64,000 nucleotides of DNA from the NCBI GenBank assembly GCA_013911065.1, contig JACERV010000022.1, positions 26,364-90,363 of the forward strand. Reading direction: 5' to 3'. The translations under genes and the position numbers were made by a program. The DNA comes from Ruminococcus sp. Lineage in GTDB: Bacteria > Bacillota > Clostridia > Lachnospirales > Lachnospiraceae. Below, in pieces: positions 34,648 to 43,762 of this stretch (its first letter is position 1; each line of letters opens with the position of its first letter). Under the pieces are notes generated by a model, which saw only the letters and a list, made by a program, of their open reading frames with translations, searched no databases and was not told the DNA's origin.

Positions 34648-35214
34648 ATGCGTAAAAAAGATGATGAAAAAGAAAAGAGCATAAAGGAAGCAGTTATAAG
34701 GTTAATTCTGGAAGAAGGCTTTCATGGCACCTCTATCTCGAAGATTGCTAAGAGGGCTGGGGTCTCTCCCGCGACAGTTTATATCTATTTTGAAAATAAG
34801 GAGGTTATGCTCCAGGATATTTACAACGAATATGCGGAAGAGATTTTCGATTATCTGCTTGGCAGCATCAACCGGGAGATGCGCGGCCGGCAATTAATTG
34901 AAGTTCTTATTACCAGTTATTATGATTACATCTGCGGAAACAGAGAAGTATTTAGCTTTGTGGAGCAGTTTTCCAACTGTCCTTCTCTTGCAAGCCGTTG
35001 TACAGAGCGGCAGAGGATGTGTGAGGTCAGTAATCTGATCTTAGAGATGAAGGCAAAGCGGATTATTAAAAATTACAGTACTGATAACCTGATGGCAATT
35101 ATGTTTTATCCGGTAAAGTCAATTGCTGTAGATCATTGTAAAAGCAAGGAAGAAAAAGAGGAGCTGTTGAGAGAATTTATTTATATTATTCAGGAAGCGT
35201 TGTTGATAGAGTAA
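34648..35214 (+). CDS. TetR/AcrR-family transcriptional regulator
   Basis: 188 aa from ATG 34648 (RBS GAGGTGG); an ATG at 34567 lies upstream of the promoter and is rejected. N-terminal HTH: IKEAVIRLILEEGFHGTSISKIAKRAGVSPATVYIYFENKEVML. The C-terminal ligand domain has no recognisable family. The operator sequence shared with the lon leader suggests that it controls itself and lon (inference). Confidence 0.88.
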   Translation: MRKKDDEKEKSIKEAVIRLILEEGFHGTSISKIAKRAGVSPATVYIYFENKEVMLQDIYNEYAEEIFDYLLGSINREMRGRQLIEVLITSYYDYICGNREVFSFVEQFSNCPSLASRCTERQRMCEVSNLILEMKAKRIIKNYSTDNLMAIMFYPVKSIAVDHCKSKEEKEELLREFIYIIQEALLIE

Positions 35215-35280
35215 CTTTGGCGAGATTCTAATGTGGAGCTTATGGTTCACAAAGGTCTCGCAATCATTTCGAAGTTAATT

Positions 35281-35376
35281 AAACGAACATTCACTTATGA
35301 ATGTCAGATGAAGAATGATGTACGGGAAGAGATATCAGCTAAACAGAGGTATTTCTTGATAAAAGAACATTCATTC
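35281..35376 (+). promoter_or_regulatory. TetR-type operator cluster in the lon leader
   Basis: AAACGAACATTCACTT (35281-35296) is the exact reverse complement of the tetR promoter element. It overlaps a palindrome, ACATTCA-CTTA-TGAATGT (35287-35304). A further GAACATTCATTC lies at 35365-35376, just before the lon RBS. No clear -10 was found, so lon may be read through from tetR. Confidence 0.65.
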
Positions 35377-35395
35377 AGAAAGGAAAGTGATTTAT

Positions 35396-37777
35396 ATGAT
35401 GAACTCAGAGAAAATTAGAAAGACGGGAATTGTTATTCCGATTTCAAATATAGTATTATTGCCCGGAGCAGTGACAAAGCTCAGTGTCAGCAGTCTGAGT
35501 GAGGAACAGATAAGGTATCTGGAGGATGAAAATATAGAGAATATTGCACTGCCGATGAAGCAGAATTTCAAGCAAAATGATGTTTCAGAGGATGACTTTT
35601 ATAAAATAGGAATCTCATTCCAGATTGAGGATGTCCAAGAGTCAGAAAAAGGAATACAGCTTACAATCAAAGCCTTAGATAGAGTTGAGGTAAAGGAACT
35701 GGATATTGAAGCTGGTTATATCTATGCCCATTTTGAAAAGAGCCCGGATATTGAAGATATGGATGAGAAAAGCCAGGTGGATATGCTGGAGTATATTCAG
35801 AAAATTACAAGGGAAATAAGTGAAAGATTCCCGGATGGAAAGCGTTATGTTGCTGTGATTGAGGGCTTTCAGGACTTAAATTCCCTCATTGTATACCTTG
35901 CCCAGTTCCTTCCGGTTTCTAATGAAGAAAAATATGAACTGCTGGCTGTTCAGTCTATGAAGGAGAGAAGCCTGCGCTTTATGGATTACCTTCTGAAACA
36001 GAAGGAAGCCATCGGATTACAGATTCAGATGGCAGAAAGATTTTCAGAGAAGGCAAATAAGCATTACAGAGAGCAGGTTTTAAGAGAACAGTTAAAGGCA
36101 ATTCAGGAAGAATTAAATGAAGGCAAGGAAGGCCGGGGTAAAAAGGACGAGGAATATCTGACCAGGATTGAAGAGGCCGGAATGCCCGATGAGATTAAGG
36201 AAGCCGCACTTGATGAAGTGGAAAAACTTCAGGCTCAGGGCCCCAATGGTGCTGAATATAATGTAATACGCAATTATCTGGACCTTCTGGTTTCACTTCC
36301 GTGGAAGAAGGCTGAGGAGAAGGCGGTTAATCTGATAGAGGCAAGACGTATTCTGGATGAACAGCACTACGGTTTGGAGAAAGTAAAGGATAGAATCATT
36401 CAGCATCTTGCAGTTATGCAGCTTAAAAAAGATAAGAAAGGCTCTATTCTACTGCTGGTAGGACCTCCCGGAACAGGAAAAACCAGCCTTGGCAGAAGTA
36501 TTGCAGAGGCTCTGGACAGAAAATATATCCGTCTTAGTCTCGGCGGTATCAGAGATGAAGCTGAAATTCGCGGACATCGCAGAACCTATATTGGTGCGAT
36601 GCCGGGAAGAATTCTTCAAAGTATCAAGAAAGCGGGTACAAATAATCCGGTCATGGTTCTGGATGAAGTAGATAAATTGATGGTTGGAGGTTTCAGCGGA
36701 GACCCGGCAAGTGCCCTTCTTGAAGTGTTAGATCCGGAGCAGAACAATAGTTTTACAGACCACTACCTGGATCAGCCATATGACCTTTCTGATGTATTCT
36801 TTATTGCAACTGCAAATTCATTAGAAAGTATATCTGAGCCGTTGTTGGACCGTATGGAGGTTATACAGATTTCCAGTTATACCAGTGAAGAGAAGTTTCA
36901 TATTGCGAAGGACCATCTTGTTCCAAAGACTTTGGAGGAGCATGGCTTGACAGGAGAACAACTGGTAATTCCGGAAGATGTTATAAGGAAAGTAATTAAT
37001 GAATACACTCTGGAAGCAGGAGTCAGAGGTTTGAAGAAGCAGCTGGCCGGAATTGCCAGGGTAGTTTCTGAGAAAATCGTATCAAATAAAACAGAGGTTC
37101 CATATCAGGTAAGTGTGGAACAACTGGAAGATATTCTTGGACGGAAAGTGTCCAGACACGATGTGGCCCAGCAGGATAATCCTCCTGGAGTAGTGACTGG
37201 ATTAGCCTGGACTCCGGTGGGAGGAGAAATCCTGTTTATAGAAGCAACCAGCATGGCAGGAAATGGGGAAGTGATGCTGACAGGTAAATTGGGAGATGTA
37301 ATGAAAGAATCTGCCAGAATTTCATTAAGCCTGTTAAAATCCCGGCTGCCGCTGAATTCCATTAACTTTAAAGAAAGAGACCTCCACATCCATGTTCCGT
37401 CAGGAGCAGTACCAAAAGATGGCCCATCCGCTGGAATTGCGTTATTTACAGCACTGGCATCTCTGGTGACGGGGATTAAGGTAAATTCAAGACTGGCAAT
37501 GACAGGTGAAATCACCCTGAGGGGTGCGGTCCTTCCGATCGGCGGCCTCAAAGAAAAACTACTGGCTGCACAGAGGGCAGGAATCACGAAAGCATTAATT
37601 CCGAAAGATAATGTGGATGATTTGAAAGATGTACCTGAAGAGGTAAAAAGCCAGATAACGATTGTAGCGGTTGAAACAATTGAAGATGTTCTGAGAGAGA
37701 CACTGTCAATTTCAATGCCAAAGCCGGAACAACTTCCAATGAGAAGAGAAGCCGGAGAGTTATCCTTTAAAATCTAA
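35396..37777 (+). CDS. lon: ATP-dependent protease LonA
   Basis: 793 aa from ATG 35396 (or 35399); AAGGAAAG is correctly spaced. Order: N-terminal LON substrate domain (residues 10-200), coiled region, AAA+ with Walker A LLVGPPGTGKTS and Walker B NPVMVLDEVDKL, then the protease domain with nucleophile Ser in KDGPSAGIA and catalytic Lys in GGLKEKLLAA. Degrades misfolded and regulatory proteins in the cytosol. Unusual setting: next to a TetR gene, with shared operator sequence rather than a heat-shock context. Confidence 0.96.
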   Translation: MMNSEKIRKTGIVIPISNIVLLPGAVTKLSVSSLSEEQIRYLEDENIENIALPMKQNFKQNDVSEDDFYKIGISFQIEDVQESEKGIQLTIKALDRVEVKELDIEAGYIYAHFEKSPDIEDMDEKSQVDMLEYIQKITREISERFPDGKRYVAVIEGFQDLNSLIVYLAQFLPVSNEEKYELLAVQSMKERSLRFMDYLLKQKEAIGLQIQMAERFSEKANKHYREQVLREQLKAIQEELNEGKEGRGKKDEEYLTRIEEAGMPDEIKEAALDEVEKLQAQGPNGAEYNVIRNYLDLLVSLPWKKAEEKAVNLIEARRILDEQHYGLEKVKDRIIQHLAVMQLKKDKKGSILLLVGPPGTGKTSLGRSIAEALDRKYIRLSLGGIRDEAEIRGHRRTYIGAMPGRILQSIKKAGTNNPVMVLDEVDKLMVGGFSGDPASALLEVLDPEQNNSFTDHYLDQPYDLSDVFFIATANSLESISEPLLDRMEVIQISSYTSEEKFHIAKDHLVPKTLEEHGLTGEQLVIPEDVIRKVINEYTLEAGVRGLKKQLAGIARVVSEKIVSNKTEVPYQVSVEQLEDILGRKVSRHDVAQQDNPPGVVTGLAWTPVGGEILFIEATSMAGNGEVMLTGKLGDVMKESARISLSLLKSRLPLNSINFKERDLHIHVPSGAVPKDGPSAGIALFTALASLVTGIKVNSRLAMTGEITLRGAVLPIGGLKEKLLAAQRAGITKALIPKDNVDDLKDVPEEVKSQITIVAVETIEDVLRETLSISMPKPEQLPMRREAGELSFKI

Positions 37778-37779
37778 GT

Positions 37780-37827
37780 AATCTGTCCCTGGTTAGAAGG
37801 TTCTAACCGGGGACGGATTATTTTTTT
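37780..37827 (+). terminator. Intrinsic terminator after lon
   Basis: AATCTGTCCC-t-GGTTAGAA and TTCTAACC-g-GGGACGGATT form a long stem followed by ATTTTTTT. Confidence 0.92.
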
Positions 37828-37910
37828 GCCCTAAATCACCTCATAATTAGGTAAAAATAAAAGGATTTACATGAATGGCAAATAATGTTAGACTGCAAAT
37901 GTGTAAATAA

Positions 37911-37918
37911 TTACGTAA
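37911..37918. promoter_or_regulatory. TTACGTAA palindrome before the LacI-fusion gene
   Basis: An 8-bp palindrome 18 bp before the start codon. The same sequence recurs at 39941-39948 right after the gene, and a GCGTAAAT variant lies at 40026 behind the transporter promoter. Candidate operator of the fusion regulator. Confidence 0.45.
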
Positions 37919-37935
37919 AATTGGAGGTATATCAT

Positions 37936-39939
37936 ATGGGCACTACAATTAAAGATATAGCGAAAACGGCAGGGGTTTCTGTTGCTACAGTTTCCCATGT
38001 AGTGAATAAAACAAGATATGTGAGTCCTGAACTAGTAAAAAGGGTGGAGGATGCAATAAATAATAGTGACTATAAAATAAAAATTCAAAAGAAAGTCAGC
38101 AGTCTGAAGATTGGGAAGCAATCCCAGGTGGCAATTGTAATTCCGTCTTTAATGGGGTCCCTCTATGTGCAGCTTATCGAGCATATGTCTGTCTTTTTGC
38201 GGGAAAAAGGATACATAGCAGCCGTTTATTTTTCAAATGAGAATTATCGTCAGGAAAAAGAGATATTGACCCGTCTTATGGTGGACAAGAAGGTGGCGGG
38301 AATTATTTTAAGCCCATGTAGGATGGACTTAAAAAACTATGAAAAATTATATGCAAGGAATATTCCTGTTGTACTTTTAGAGCGTGCTATAAGTGGAAAA
38401 GAAGAGGAAAGCGTAGTTGCGGAAAATGCAAGAGCTTTATACAAAGGGACGCAGCATCTGATTAAAAACGGGCACAAAAAAATTGGGGTGGTTCTGGGAG
38501 ATCTGACTACGAGCGCGGTAGCGGAACGGCTGGAAGGATACCAAAGGGCTTTGCAGGATGCAGAACTGGACTATACAGGAAAGGATGTCCTCTCCATTGT
38601 TCATGAAGAAAATATTGAGGAAGGAATCGAAAAAATTAGAGAGCTTTATAACAAAAGAAGACCCACGGCTATTATCAGTGGCGGTAACCGTCTGACATTT
38701 TTGGTTCTGAGAGCATTGCAGCATATGGGACTGGAATGTCCTCAGGATATTTCGGTGGTTGGTTTTGGGGATGAGGAATGGTGCGAGCTGGTAGTTCCGC
38801 CCCTTACTGCAATGCGGCAGGATGCGCGGAGCATGGCTTATTATGCAGTTGAAAGAATCGCTGCAAAAATAGAAAACAAAGATTATGAAAAAGGGGAAAT
38901 CAGAGTACCCCTTCAGATATCGGTACGGAAATCCACACAGATGATTGGCGGCGGGCCATTTGGAGAAAAGGCATTTTCACCGGATGATATTGCACTGACG
39001 GAAGATGAGAAGCGTCAGTTGAGACAAGGGAATTTTAAAATTGGTATCTCATTCCATTACAGTGGTACGGCGTGGAAACGGCTTCATGAGGCAGGAATCC
39101 GGCAGACGCTCGAAATGCTTGGGGTTACAGTGGCGGCAGTGACAGAGGCAAACTTTGATTCGGAGCTGCAGGTTACTCAGTTGGAAGCCCTGGCTATGCA
39201 GCGCCTGGATGCCATTATAGCGATTCCCGCCGATGATAATGTTACCGCCGGAACGTTTAAAAAGCTTTCACGGGAAACAAAATTACTGTTTCTCAGCAAT
39301 GTACCTGCTGGATTCGGAACGGATGATTATATTTCCTGTGTATCAGTAAATGAGCGGGAAAATGGAAGAATTGTAGGAACTTTGCTGGGGGAATATTATA
39401 AGGGGAAGAAGCATGTAAAAGTAGGTTTTATTAACCATGGGCTTCCTTTTTATGGCACTCATCTGAGGGACGGAATCGCAGTTCAAATAATATGTGAAAA
39501 TTACGTAAACATTGAAATTGCATCTGTGGAGCAGTTTCAAAATATTGAGGATGCCTATGAGATAGTCAAAAACATGATGCGCAGGCACCCTGACATACAA
39601 GGGCTGTATGTTTCCTGGGACCAGCCGGCGTTGAGAGTTATCCGGGCATTGGAGGAACTGGGACGTGAGGATGTGGAGATCTTTACCACAGACCTTGACC
39701 GGGAAATCGGGAATTATCTTGTGCAGGATAAATATGTGAAAGGAATGAGCACACAGCGTCCGTTTGAGCAGGGAGTTGCTGCGGCGATGGCGGCGGCTAA
39801 GGCTCTGTTGGGCCATAATGGATATAAGTACATAGGTGTATCCCCCTATCTTGTACAAAAGAAAAACATTGTCCGTGCCTGGAAAGACATTATGCATGAA
39901 CCTATACCGGGAGAGTGGAACGTATATATGGAGAAATAA
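37936..39939 (+). CDS. LacI-family regulator fused to a second periplasmic-binding-like sensor domain
   Basis: 667 aa from ATG 37936 (RBS GGAGG), about twice a normal LacI protein. Residues 1-60: LacI HTH (TIKDIAKTAGVSVATVSHVVNKT). Residues 60-340: LacI-type effector domain (VVGFGDEEWCELVVPPLTAMRQ). A linker follows, then from about residue 367 a complete RbsB-like binding domain (KIGISFHYSGTAWKRLHEAG, LDAIIAIPADDN, STQRPFEQGVAAA). No signal peptide, so it is cytoplasmic. It lies before, and presumably controls, the importer and glycosidase genes at 40158-45241. Confidence 0.9.
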   Translation: MGTTIKDIAKTAGVSVATVSHVVNKTRYVSPELVKRVEDAINNSDYKIKIQKKVSSLKIGKQSQVAIVIPSLMGSLYVQLIEHMSVFLREKGYIAAVYFSNENYRQEKEILTRLMVDKKVAGIILSPCRMDLKNYEKLYARNIPVVLLERAISGKEEESVVAENARALYKGTQHLIKNGHKKIGVVLGDLTTSAVAERLEGYQRALQDAELDYTGKDVLSIVHEENIEEGIEKIRELYNKRRPTAIISGGNRLTFLVLRALQHMGLECPQDISVVGFGDEEWCELVVPPLTAMRQDARSMAYYAVERIAAKIENKDYEKGEIRVPLQISVRKSTQMIGGGPFGEKAFSPDDIALTEDEKRQLRQGNFKIGISFHYSGTAWKRLHEAGIRQTLEMLGVTVAAVTEANFDSELQVTQLEALAMQRLDAIIAIPADDNVTAGTFKKLSRETKLLFLSNVPAGFGTDDYISCVSVNERENGRIVGTLLGEYYKGKKHVKVGFINHGLPFYGTHLRDGIAVQIICENYVNIEIASVEQFQNIEDAYEIVKNMMRRHPDIQGLYVSWDQPALRVIRALEELGREDVEIFTTDLDREIGNYLVQDKYVKGMSTQRPFEQGVAAAMAAAKALLGHNGYKYIGVSPYLVQKKNIVRAWKDIMHEPIPGEWNVYMEK

Positions 39940-39940
39940 A

Positions 39941-39948
39941 TTACGTAA
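39941..39948. promoter_or_regulatory. Second TTACGTAA palindrome, between regulator and transporter
   Basis: Same palindrome as at 37911, now 2 bp after the regulator stop and 47 bp before the transporter -35 box. Confidence 0.45.
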
Positions 39949-39994
39949 AAAATAAAAACATAAGTCAAAAATATACAAAATTAAAAAACCCTAA

Positions 39995-40034
39995 TTGACA
40001 CCGACCTTGACGCATGTTATATTTTGCGTAAATA
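39995..40034 (+). promoter_or_regulatory. Promoter of the sugar importer/GH operon
   Basis: TTGACA (39995-40000), 17 bp, TATATT (40018-40023), followed at once by TTGCGTAAATA, a degenerate copy of the TTACGTAA element, where a repressor would block initiation. Confidence 0.75.
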
Positions 40035-40157
40035 CAAATGAGGGTTACAAAAAGAATAAAAATGGCTGAAAAATTCGCGCGGTTTATTTGGTTAATTTTG
40101 TATCTGAAATGTAATGTTCTCATGAAACAGGTTAGAGACAAGGAGGGAATAGATTTT

Positions 40158-41150
40158 ATGAAAAGGAAAATATTATCTTTAATTTTATGTGCAGGACTGG
40201 CTGTATCTATGCTGGCGGGATGTACTACGGAATCAAAAATTGCGGACTCTGAGGGTGATAAGAAAACAGAAACTGAGGAAAAAGAAGGGCCTTATAATTT
40301 TGCTTTTCTGCCAAACACGCAGAATAATACATTCCAATCCTCTATGAATGATAAATTCCAGGAATTATGTGAGGATGCAGGTTATAAATATACATGTCTG
40401 GACCCGGATTATGACTTGAACACCCAGTTAAGCCAGTTATCTGATTCGGCAAACCAGGGCTTTGATGCCGTATTCGTAATTCCGGTTGATTCAGCAGGTA
40501 TCCGCCAGGGTCTGCAGGAATTAAATGATGCAGGGATTCCTGTTATCAACGTAGACACGGCGGTTATTGAGGATGACCGGGATCTGGTGGAATCAATTAT
40601 TGCGACAAATGCTTACCAGGCAGGGGTGCTTGTAGGAGAGCAGATGGCAAAAGATTATCCGGATGGCGCTAAAATTGCGATTTTGGATTTCCCTTCAAAT
40701 GAAAGTTGTGTAGACCGCGTAAACGGATTCCTGGAGGGACTTGGTGATAATAAAGATAAATTTGATATCGTAGCCCAGCAGGACGGTAAGGCTGCACTGG
40801 ATGAATCTATGCCGATTGCAGAAGATATTATTCAGGCAAATTCAGACTTAGATGCATTTTTCTGTATCAATGATCCGTCATCACTTGGAGCGGCAGCAGC
40901 TTTGAAGGCGGCAGGGCTTACTGGAAAAGTGGGAGTTTACTCTATTGATGCATCTCCAGACGGAAAAGCGGCTATGGTAGACGGTACATTTACATGTGTA
41001 GCGGCACAGGTGCCGGTACAGATAGCGGAGACGGCATTTGAAAAAGCAGTGGAACTGCTGCAGGGAAAAGAAATTGAGAAAGAAATCTGGTTGGATTCTC
41101 ACCTTGTGACAGTGGACGAGGCGAAAAAGACTGAAGGGCAATGGCAGTAA
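40158..41150 (+). CDS. RbsB-like sugar-binding lipoprotein
   Basis: 330 aa from ATG 40158 (RBS AAGGAGGG); upstream in-frame ATGs lie in the leader. Lipobox LAGC (about residues 19-22), acidic linker, type I binding fold with NNTFQSSMNDKF, VIPVDSAG, NVDTAVIE, INDPSSLGAAAALKAAG and SIDASPDGK. Delivers a sugar to the ATPase/permease that follow; the co-encoded GH32-like enzyme points to a short fructose- or arabinose-containing glycoside (inference). Confidence 0.92.
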   Translation: MKRKILSLILCAGLAVSMLAGCTTESKIADSEGDKKTETEEKEGPYNFAFLPNTQNNTFQSSMNDKFQELCEDAGYKYTCLDPDYDLNTQLSQLSDSANQGFDAVFVIPVDSAGIRQGLQELNDAGIPVINVDTAVIEDDRDLVESIIATNAYQAGVLVGEQMAKDYPDGAKIAILDFPSNESCVDRVNGFLEGLGDNKDKFDIVAQQDGKAALDESMPIAEDIIQANSDLDAFFCINDPSSLGAAAALKAAGLTGKVGVYSIDASPDGKAAMVDGTFTCVAAQVPVQIAETAFEKAVELLQGKEIEKEIWLDSHLVTVDEAKKTEGQWQ

Positions 41151-41171
41151 AAAGCGGATAAACTGTAACGA

Positions 41172-41206
41172 AGGGCTGTTTTGAGATAATCAAACAGCCC
41201 TTTATA
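41172..41206 (+). terminator. Intra-operon hairpin after the binding-protein gene
   Basis: AGGGCTGTTT (41172-41181) pairs with AAACAGCCCT (41192-41201), followed by TTATAAAAA. Probably a partial terminator or mRNA stabiliser giving excess binding protein over ATPase/permease. A similar GGGCTGTT hairpin lies at 49442 in the equivalent place of the arabinoside operon. Confidence 0.65.
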
Positions 41207-41240
41207 AAAAGGTGTAAGAATTAAGTGAGGTGAGCAATCG

Positions 41241-42734
41241 TTGGAAGACAAAGTAATCTTACAGATGGAGGGGATCAGCAAGAGATTTGGAGCTACTCAG
41301 GCGCTGGATGAAATTAATTTTGAATTAAGGCTGGGTGAAGTTCATGCATTGCTGGGAGAAAACGGAGCTGGAAAATCGACTCTGATTAAGGTATTGGGCG
41401 GTATTCATAAGCCGGATGAGGGTATTATTAAAATAAACGGGCAGGAGATTGAGATGAATGGCATCCAGGATGCCCGGAATTCTGGGATTGGAATTATTCA
41501 TCAGGAGATCGTGTTAGTGCCGTATCTCACAGTGACGGAAAATATATTCCTTGGAAGGGAGATATTAACACCTCTCCGTACAAGGGACTTAAGAAAGATG
41601 AATGAACTGGCCCTGGATATGACAGAAAGGCTGGGGCTTCATATAGATGTAACTACAAAGGTGGGGAATTTAAGCATTGCGCAGCAGCAAATGGTAGAAA
41701 TCGTGAAAGCCATATCTTTTAATGTAAAGATTCTGGTAATGGATGAACCGACCTCCTCTCTTTCTGATGAAGAGGTAGGGAAGCTGTTTGAAACAATGGA
41801 CAGGCTGAAAAAAGAACATGTCAGCATAATTTATATTTCTCATAGAATGGAAGAGTTATTTGCTGTTACGGACCGTGTAACTGTTATGCGGGATGGCACA
41901 TATGTAGGTACGGTAAATACAAAGGAAACAAATGTAGACAGCCTGGTTGGCATGATGGTGGGACGCAGCCTGACAAACTATTATACACGTGATTATAACA
42001 TGACAGATCAGGAAGTCCTGAGAGTAGAAGATATTACCAGGGCAGGAGTGTTCCAGAATGTAAGCTTTTCTGTACATAAAGGAGAAATACTAGGGTTTTC
42101 CGGACTTGTAGGAGCCGGGAGAAGCGAAATCATGCAGGCTATTTTTGGAAATGATTCTTTTGAAAGCGGTAAAGTGTTCCTGTCAGGAAAGGAAGTAAAA
42201 TTCAAGTCCAGTATGGAAGCAATTCAAAGCGGAGTAGCGATGGTACCGGAAGACCGGAAAAAGCAGGGGCTGACTCTGATTAATTCTGTAGGGTTCAATA
42301 TGACACTTGCGAGTCTGGGCTCTGTAATGAAAGGGCCGTTGCTGAGTGAGACAAAGCGCAGCCGTGTGATAGGCAAGTATATAGATGAATTGAATATAAA
42401 GACGGCTTCGGCGGATATAGCGGTGTCCAGCCTGTCCGGGGGAAATCAGCAAAAGGTAGTTTTAGCGAAATGGCTTGCTACGAACCCCAGGCTGCTCATA
42501 CTGGATGAGCCTACCAGAGGTGTGGATGTGGGTGCAAAAGCAGAAATTTATGCAATCATTAACCGGCTGGCAGGACAGGGTATGGCAATCATTATGATTT
42601 CTTCCGAGTTACCCGAAATTATCAACATGTGTGATAATGTTTGTGTTGTGAGAGAGGGGAAAATTGTAGGAAGATTGGGCCATGAAGAATTGAATCAGGA
42701 AGAAATCATGAGATTTGCTACAGGAGGAGAATAG
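41241..42734 (+). CDS. Sugar ABC transporter ATPase (RbsA/MglA type)
   Basis: 497 aa tandem ATPase: GENGAGKSTL, LVMDEPTSSLSDEEV and ISHRMEEL in the first half; LVGAGRSEIMQ, LSGGNQQKVVLAKW and LILDEPTRGVDVG in the second. Similar along its length to the ATPase at 11907, reflecting duplication of importer cassettes. TTG start after GAGGTG. The permease starts 2 bp after its stop. Confidence 0.93.
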   Translation: MEDKVILQMEGISKRFGATQALDEINFELRLGEVHALLGENGAGKSTLIKVLGGIHKPDEGIIKINGQEIEMNGIQDARNSGIGIIHQEIVLVPYLTVTENIFLGREILTPLRTRDLRKMNELALDMTERLGLHIDVTTKVGNLSIAQQQMVEIVKAISFNVKILVMDEPTSSLSDEEVGKLFETMDRLKKEHVSIIYISHRMEELFAVTDRVTVMRDGTYVGTVNTKETNVDSLVGMMVGRSLTNYYTRDYNMTDQEVLRVEDITRAGVFQNVSFSVHKGEILGFSGLVGAGRSEIMQAIFGNDSFESGKVFLSGKEVKFKSSMEAIQSGVAMVPEDRKKQGLTLINSVGFNMTLASLGSVMKGPLLSETKRSRVIGKYIDELNIKTASADIAVSSLSGGNQQKVVLAKWLATNPRLLILDEPTRGVDVGAKAEIYAIINRLAGQGMAIIMISSELPEIINMCDNVCVVREGKIVGRLGHEELNQEEIMRFATGGE

Positions 42735-42736
42735 AA

Positions 42737-43738
42737 ATGGGTAACAAAACGAGAGTAAAGAGCAGCAATCAGTTTATCGGTATGCTGAAATCAAATACAG
42801 GAATTTTATGTGTAATGATATTGATTGGAATTACGCTGTCATTCATGACTCCAAACTTTTTGACGGCAGGCAATATCATATCCGTATTGCGGCAGATTTC
42901 AAATAATATTTTTCTTGCACTGGGTATGACCCTGGTTATTATACTTGGAGGCATTGATTTATCTGTAGGTTCTATTGTGGCTATGAGCGGTACCCTGACA
43001 GTAGGCTTTATCGTGACCAATGGAGTTCCTATGATGCCGGCGATTCTGGCAGGCCTGACACTGGGAACCATGGTGGGGTTGTTTAATGGATTTATCGTGG
43101 CGAGATTCCGGGTACCTGCATTTATTGTAACACTTTCTACCATGAATATGGCGAAAGGAATTGCCTATATATACAGCGGCGGGCGCTCTACTCGTATCAC
43201 TTCAGATGCGTATGCAATGATTGGAACAGGATATCTGTTTGGTGTAGTTCCGCTTCCGGTTGTATATATGATTATTCTGATTATCATTTTTGTAATTCTT
43301 TTAAACAAAACAAGATTTGGTACATATGTATATGCGGTGGGAGGAAACAGGGAATCAGCGCGACTGTCAGGTGTTCCGATTAAAAAGGTGGAAATTCTTG
43401 TGTTTACAATTAGCGGTTTTCTTGCAGCTTTTGCAGGAATTGTATTAAGTTCCCGTATGTATTCGGGACAGCCAAAAGCAGGTGACGGCTATGAGATGGA
43501 TGCCATTGCGGCCTGTGTATTGGGCGGCATATCTATGGCAGGAGGAACCGGACATGTGAGCGGAACTGTTATTGGTGCAGTTGTAATTGGTATTATAAGC
43601 AATGGACTGAACTTGATTGGTGTAAGCTCCTTCTGGCAGTTGCTTGTGAAGGGCCTGATTATCCTTGTGGCAGTCATTATTGACTCACAGAAAAATATTA
43701 TTTCTGAAAGATTTGGGAAGAAAAAAAGCAGCAAATAA
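42737..43738 (+). CDS. Sugar ABC transporter permease (RbsC type)
   Basis: 333 aa, BPD_transp_2 family, multiple membrane helices. GGIDLSVGSIVAMSG near residue 74, YAVGGNRESARLSG in the cytoplasmic loop, GGTGHVSGTVIGAVVIGIISNGLNLI near the end. Closely parallels the permease at 13420. RBS GGAGGAG overlaps the end of the ATPase gene. Confidence 0.93.
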   Translation: MGNKTRVKSSNQFIGMLKSNTGILCVMILIGITLSFMTPNFLTAGNIISVLRQISNNIFLALGMTLVIILGGIDLSVGSIVAMSGTLTVGFIVTNGVPMMPAILAGLTLGTMVGLFNGFIVARFRVPAFIVTLSTMNMAKGIAYIYSGGRSTRITSDAYAMIGTGYLFGVVPLPVVYMIILIIIFVILLNKTRFGTYVYAVGGNRESARLSGVPIKKVEILVFTISGFLAAFAGIVLSSRMYSGQPKAGDGYEMDAIAACVLGGISMAGGTGHVSGTVIGAVVIGIISNGLNLIGVSSFWQLLVKGLIILVAVIIDSQKNIISERFGKKKSSK

Positions 43739-43762
43739 GTAAAGCAGAAAAGGAGTATAGCT

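Noticed and set aside
40038..40157. 40-codon N-terminal extension of the sugar-binding lipoprotein
   Set aside because: Would put the signal peptide inside the protein; AAGGAGGG precedes the ATG at 40158.
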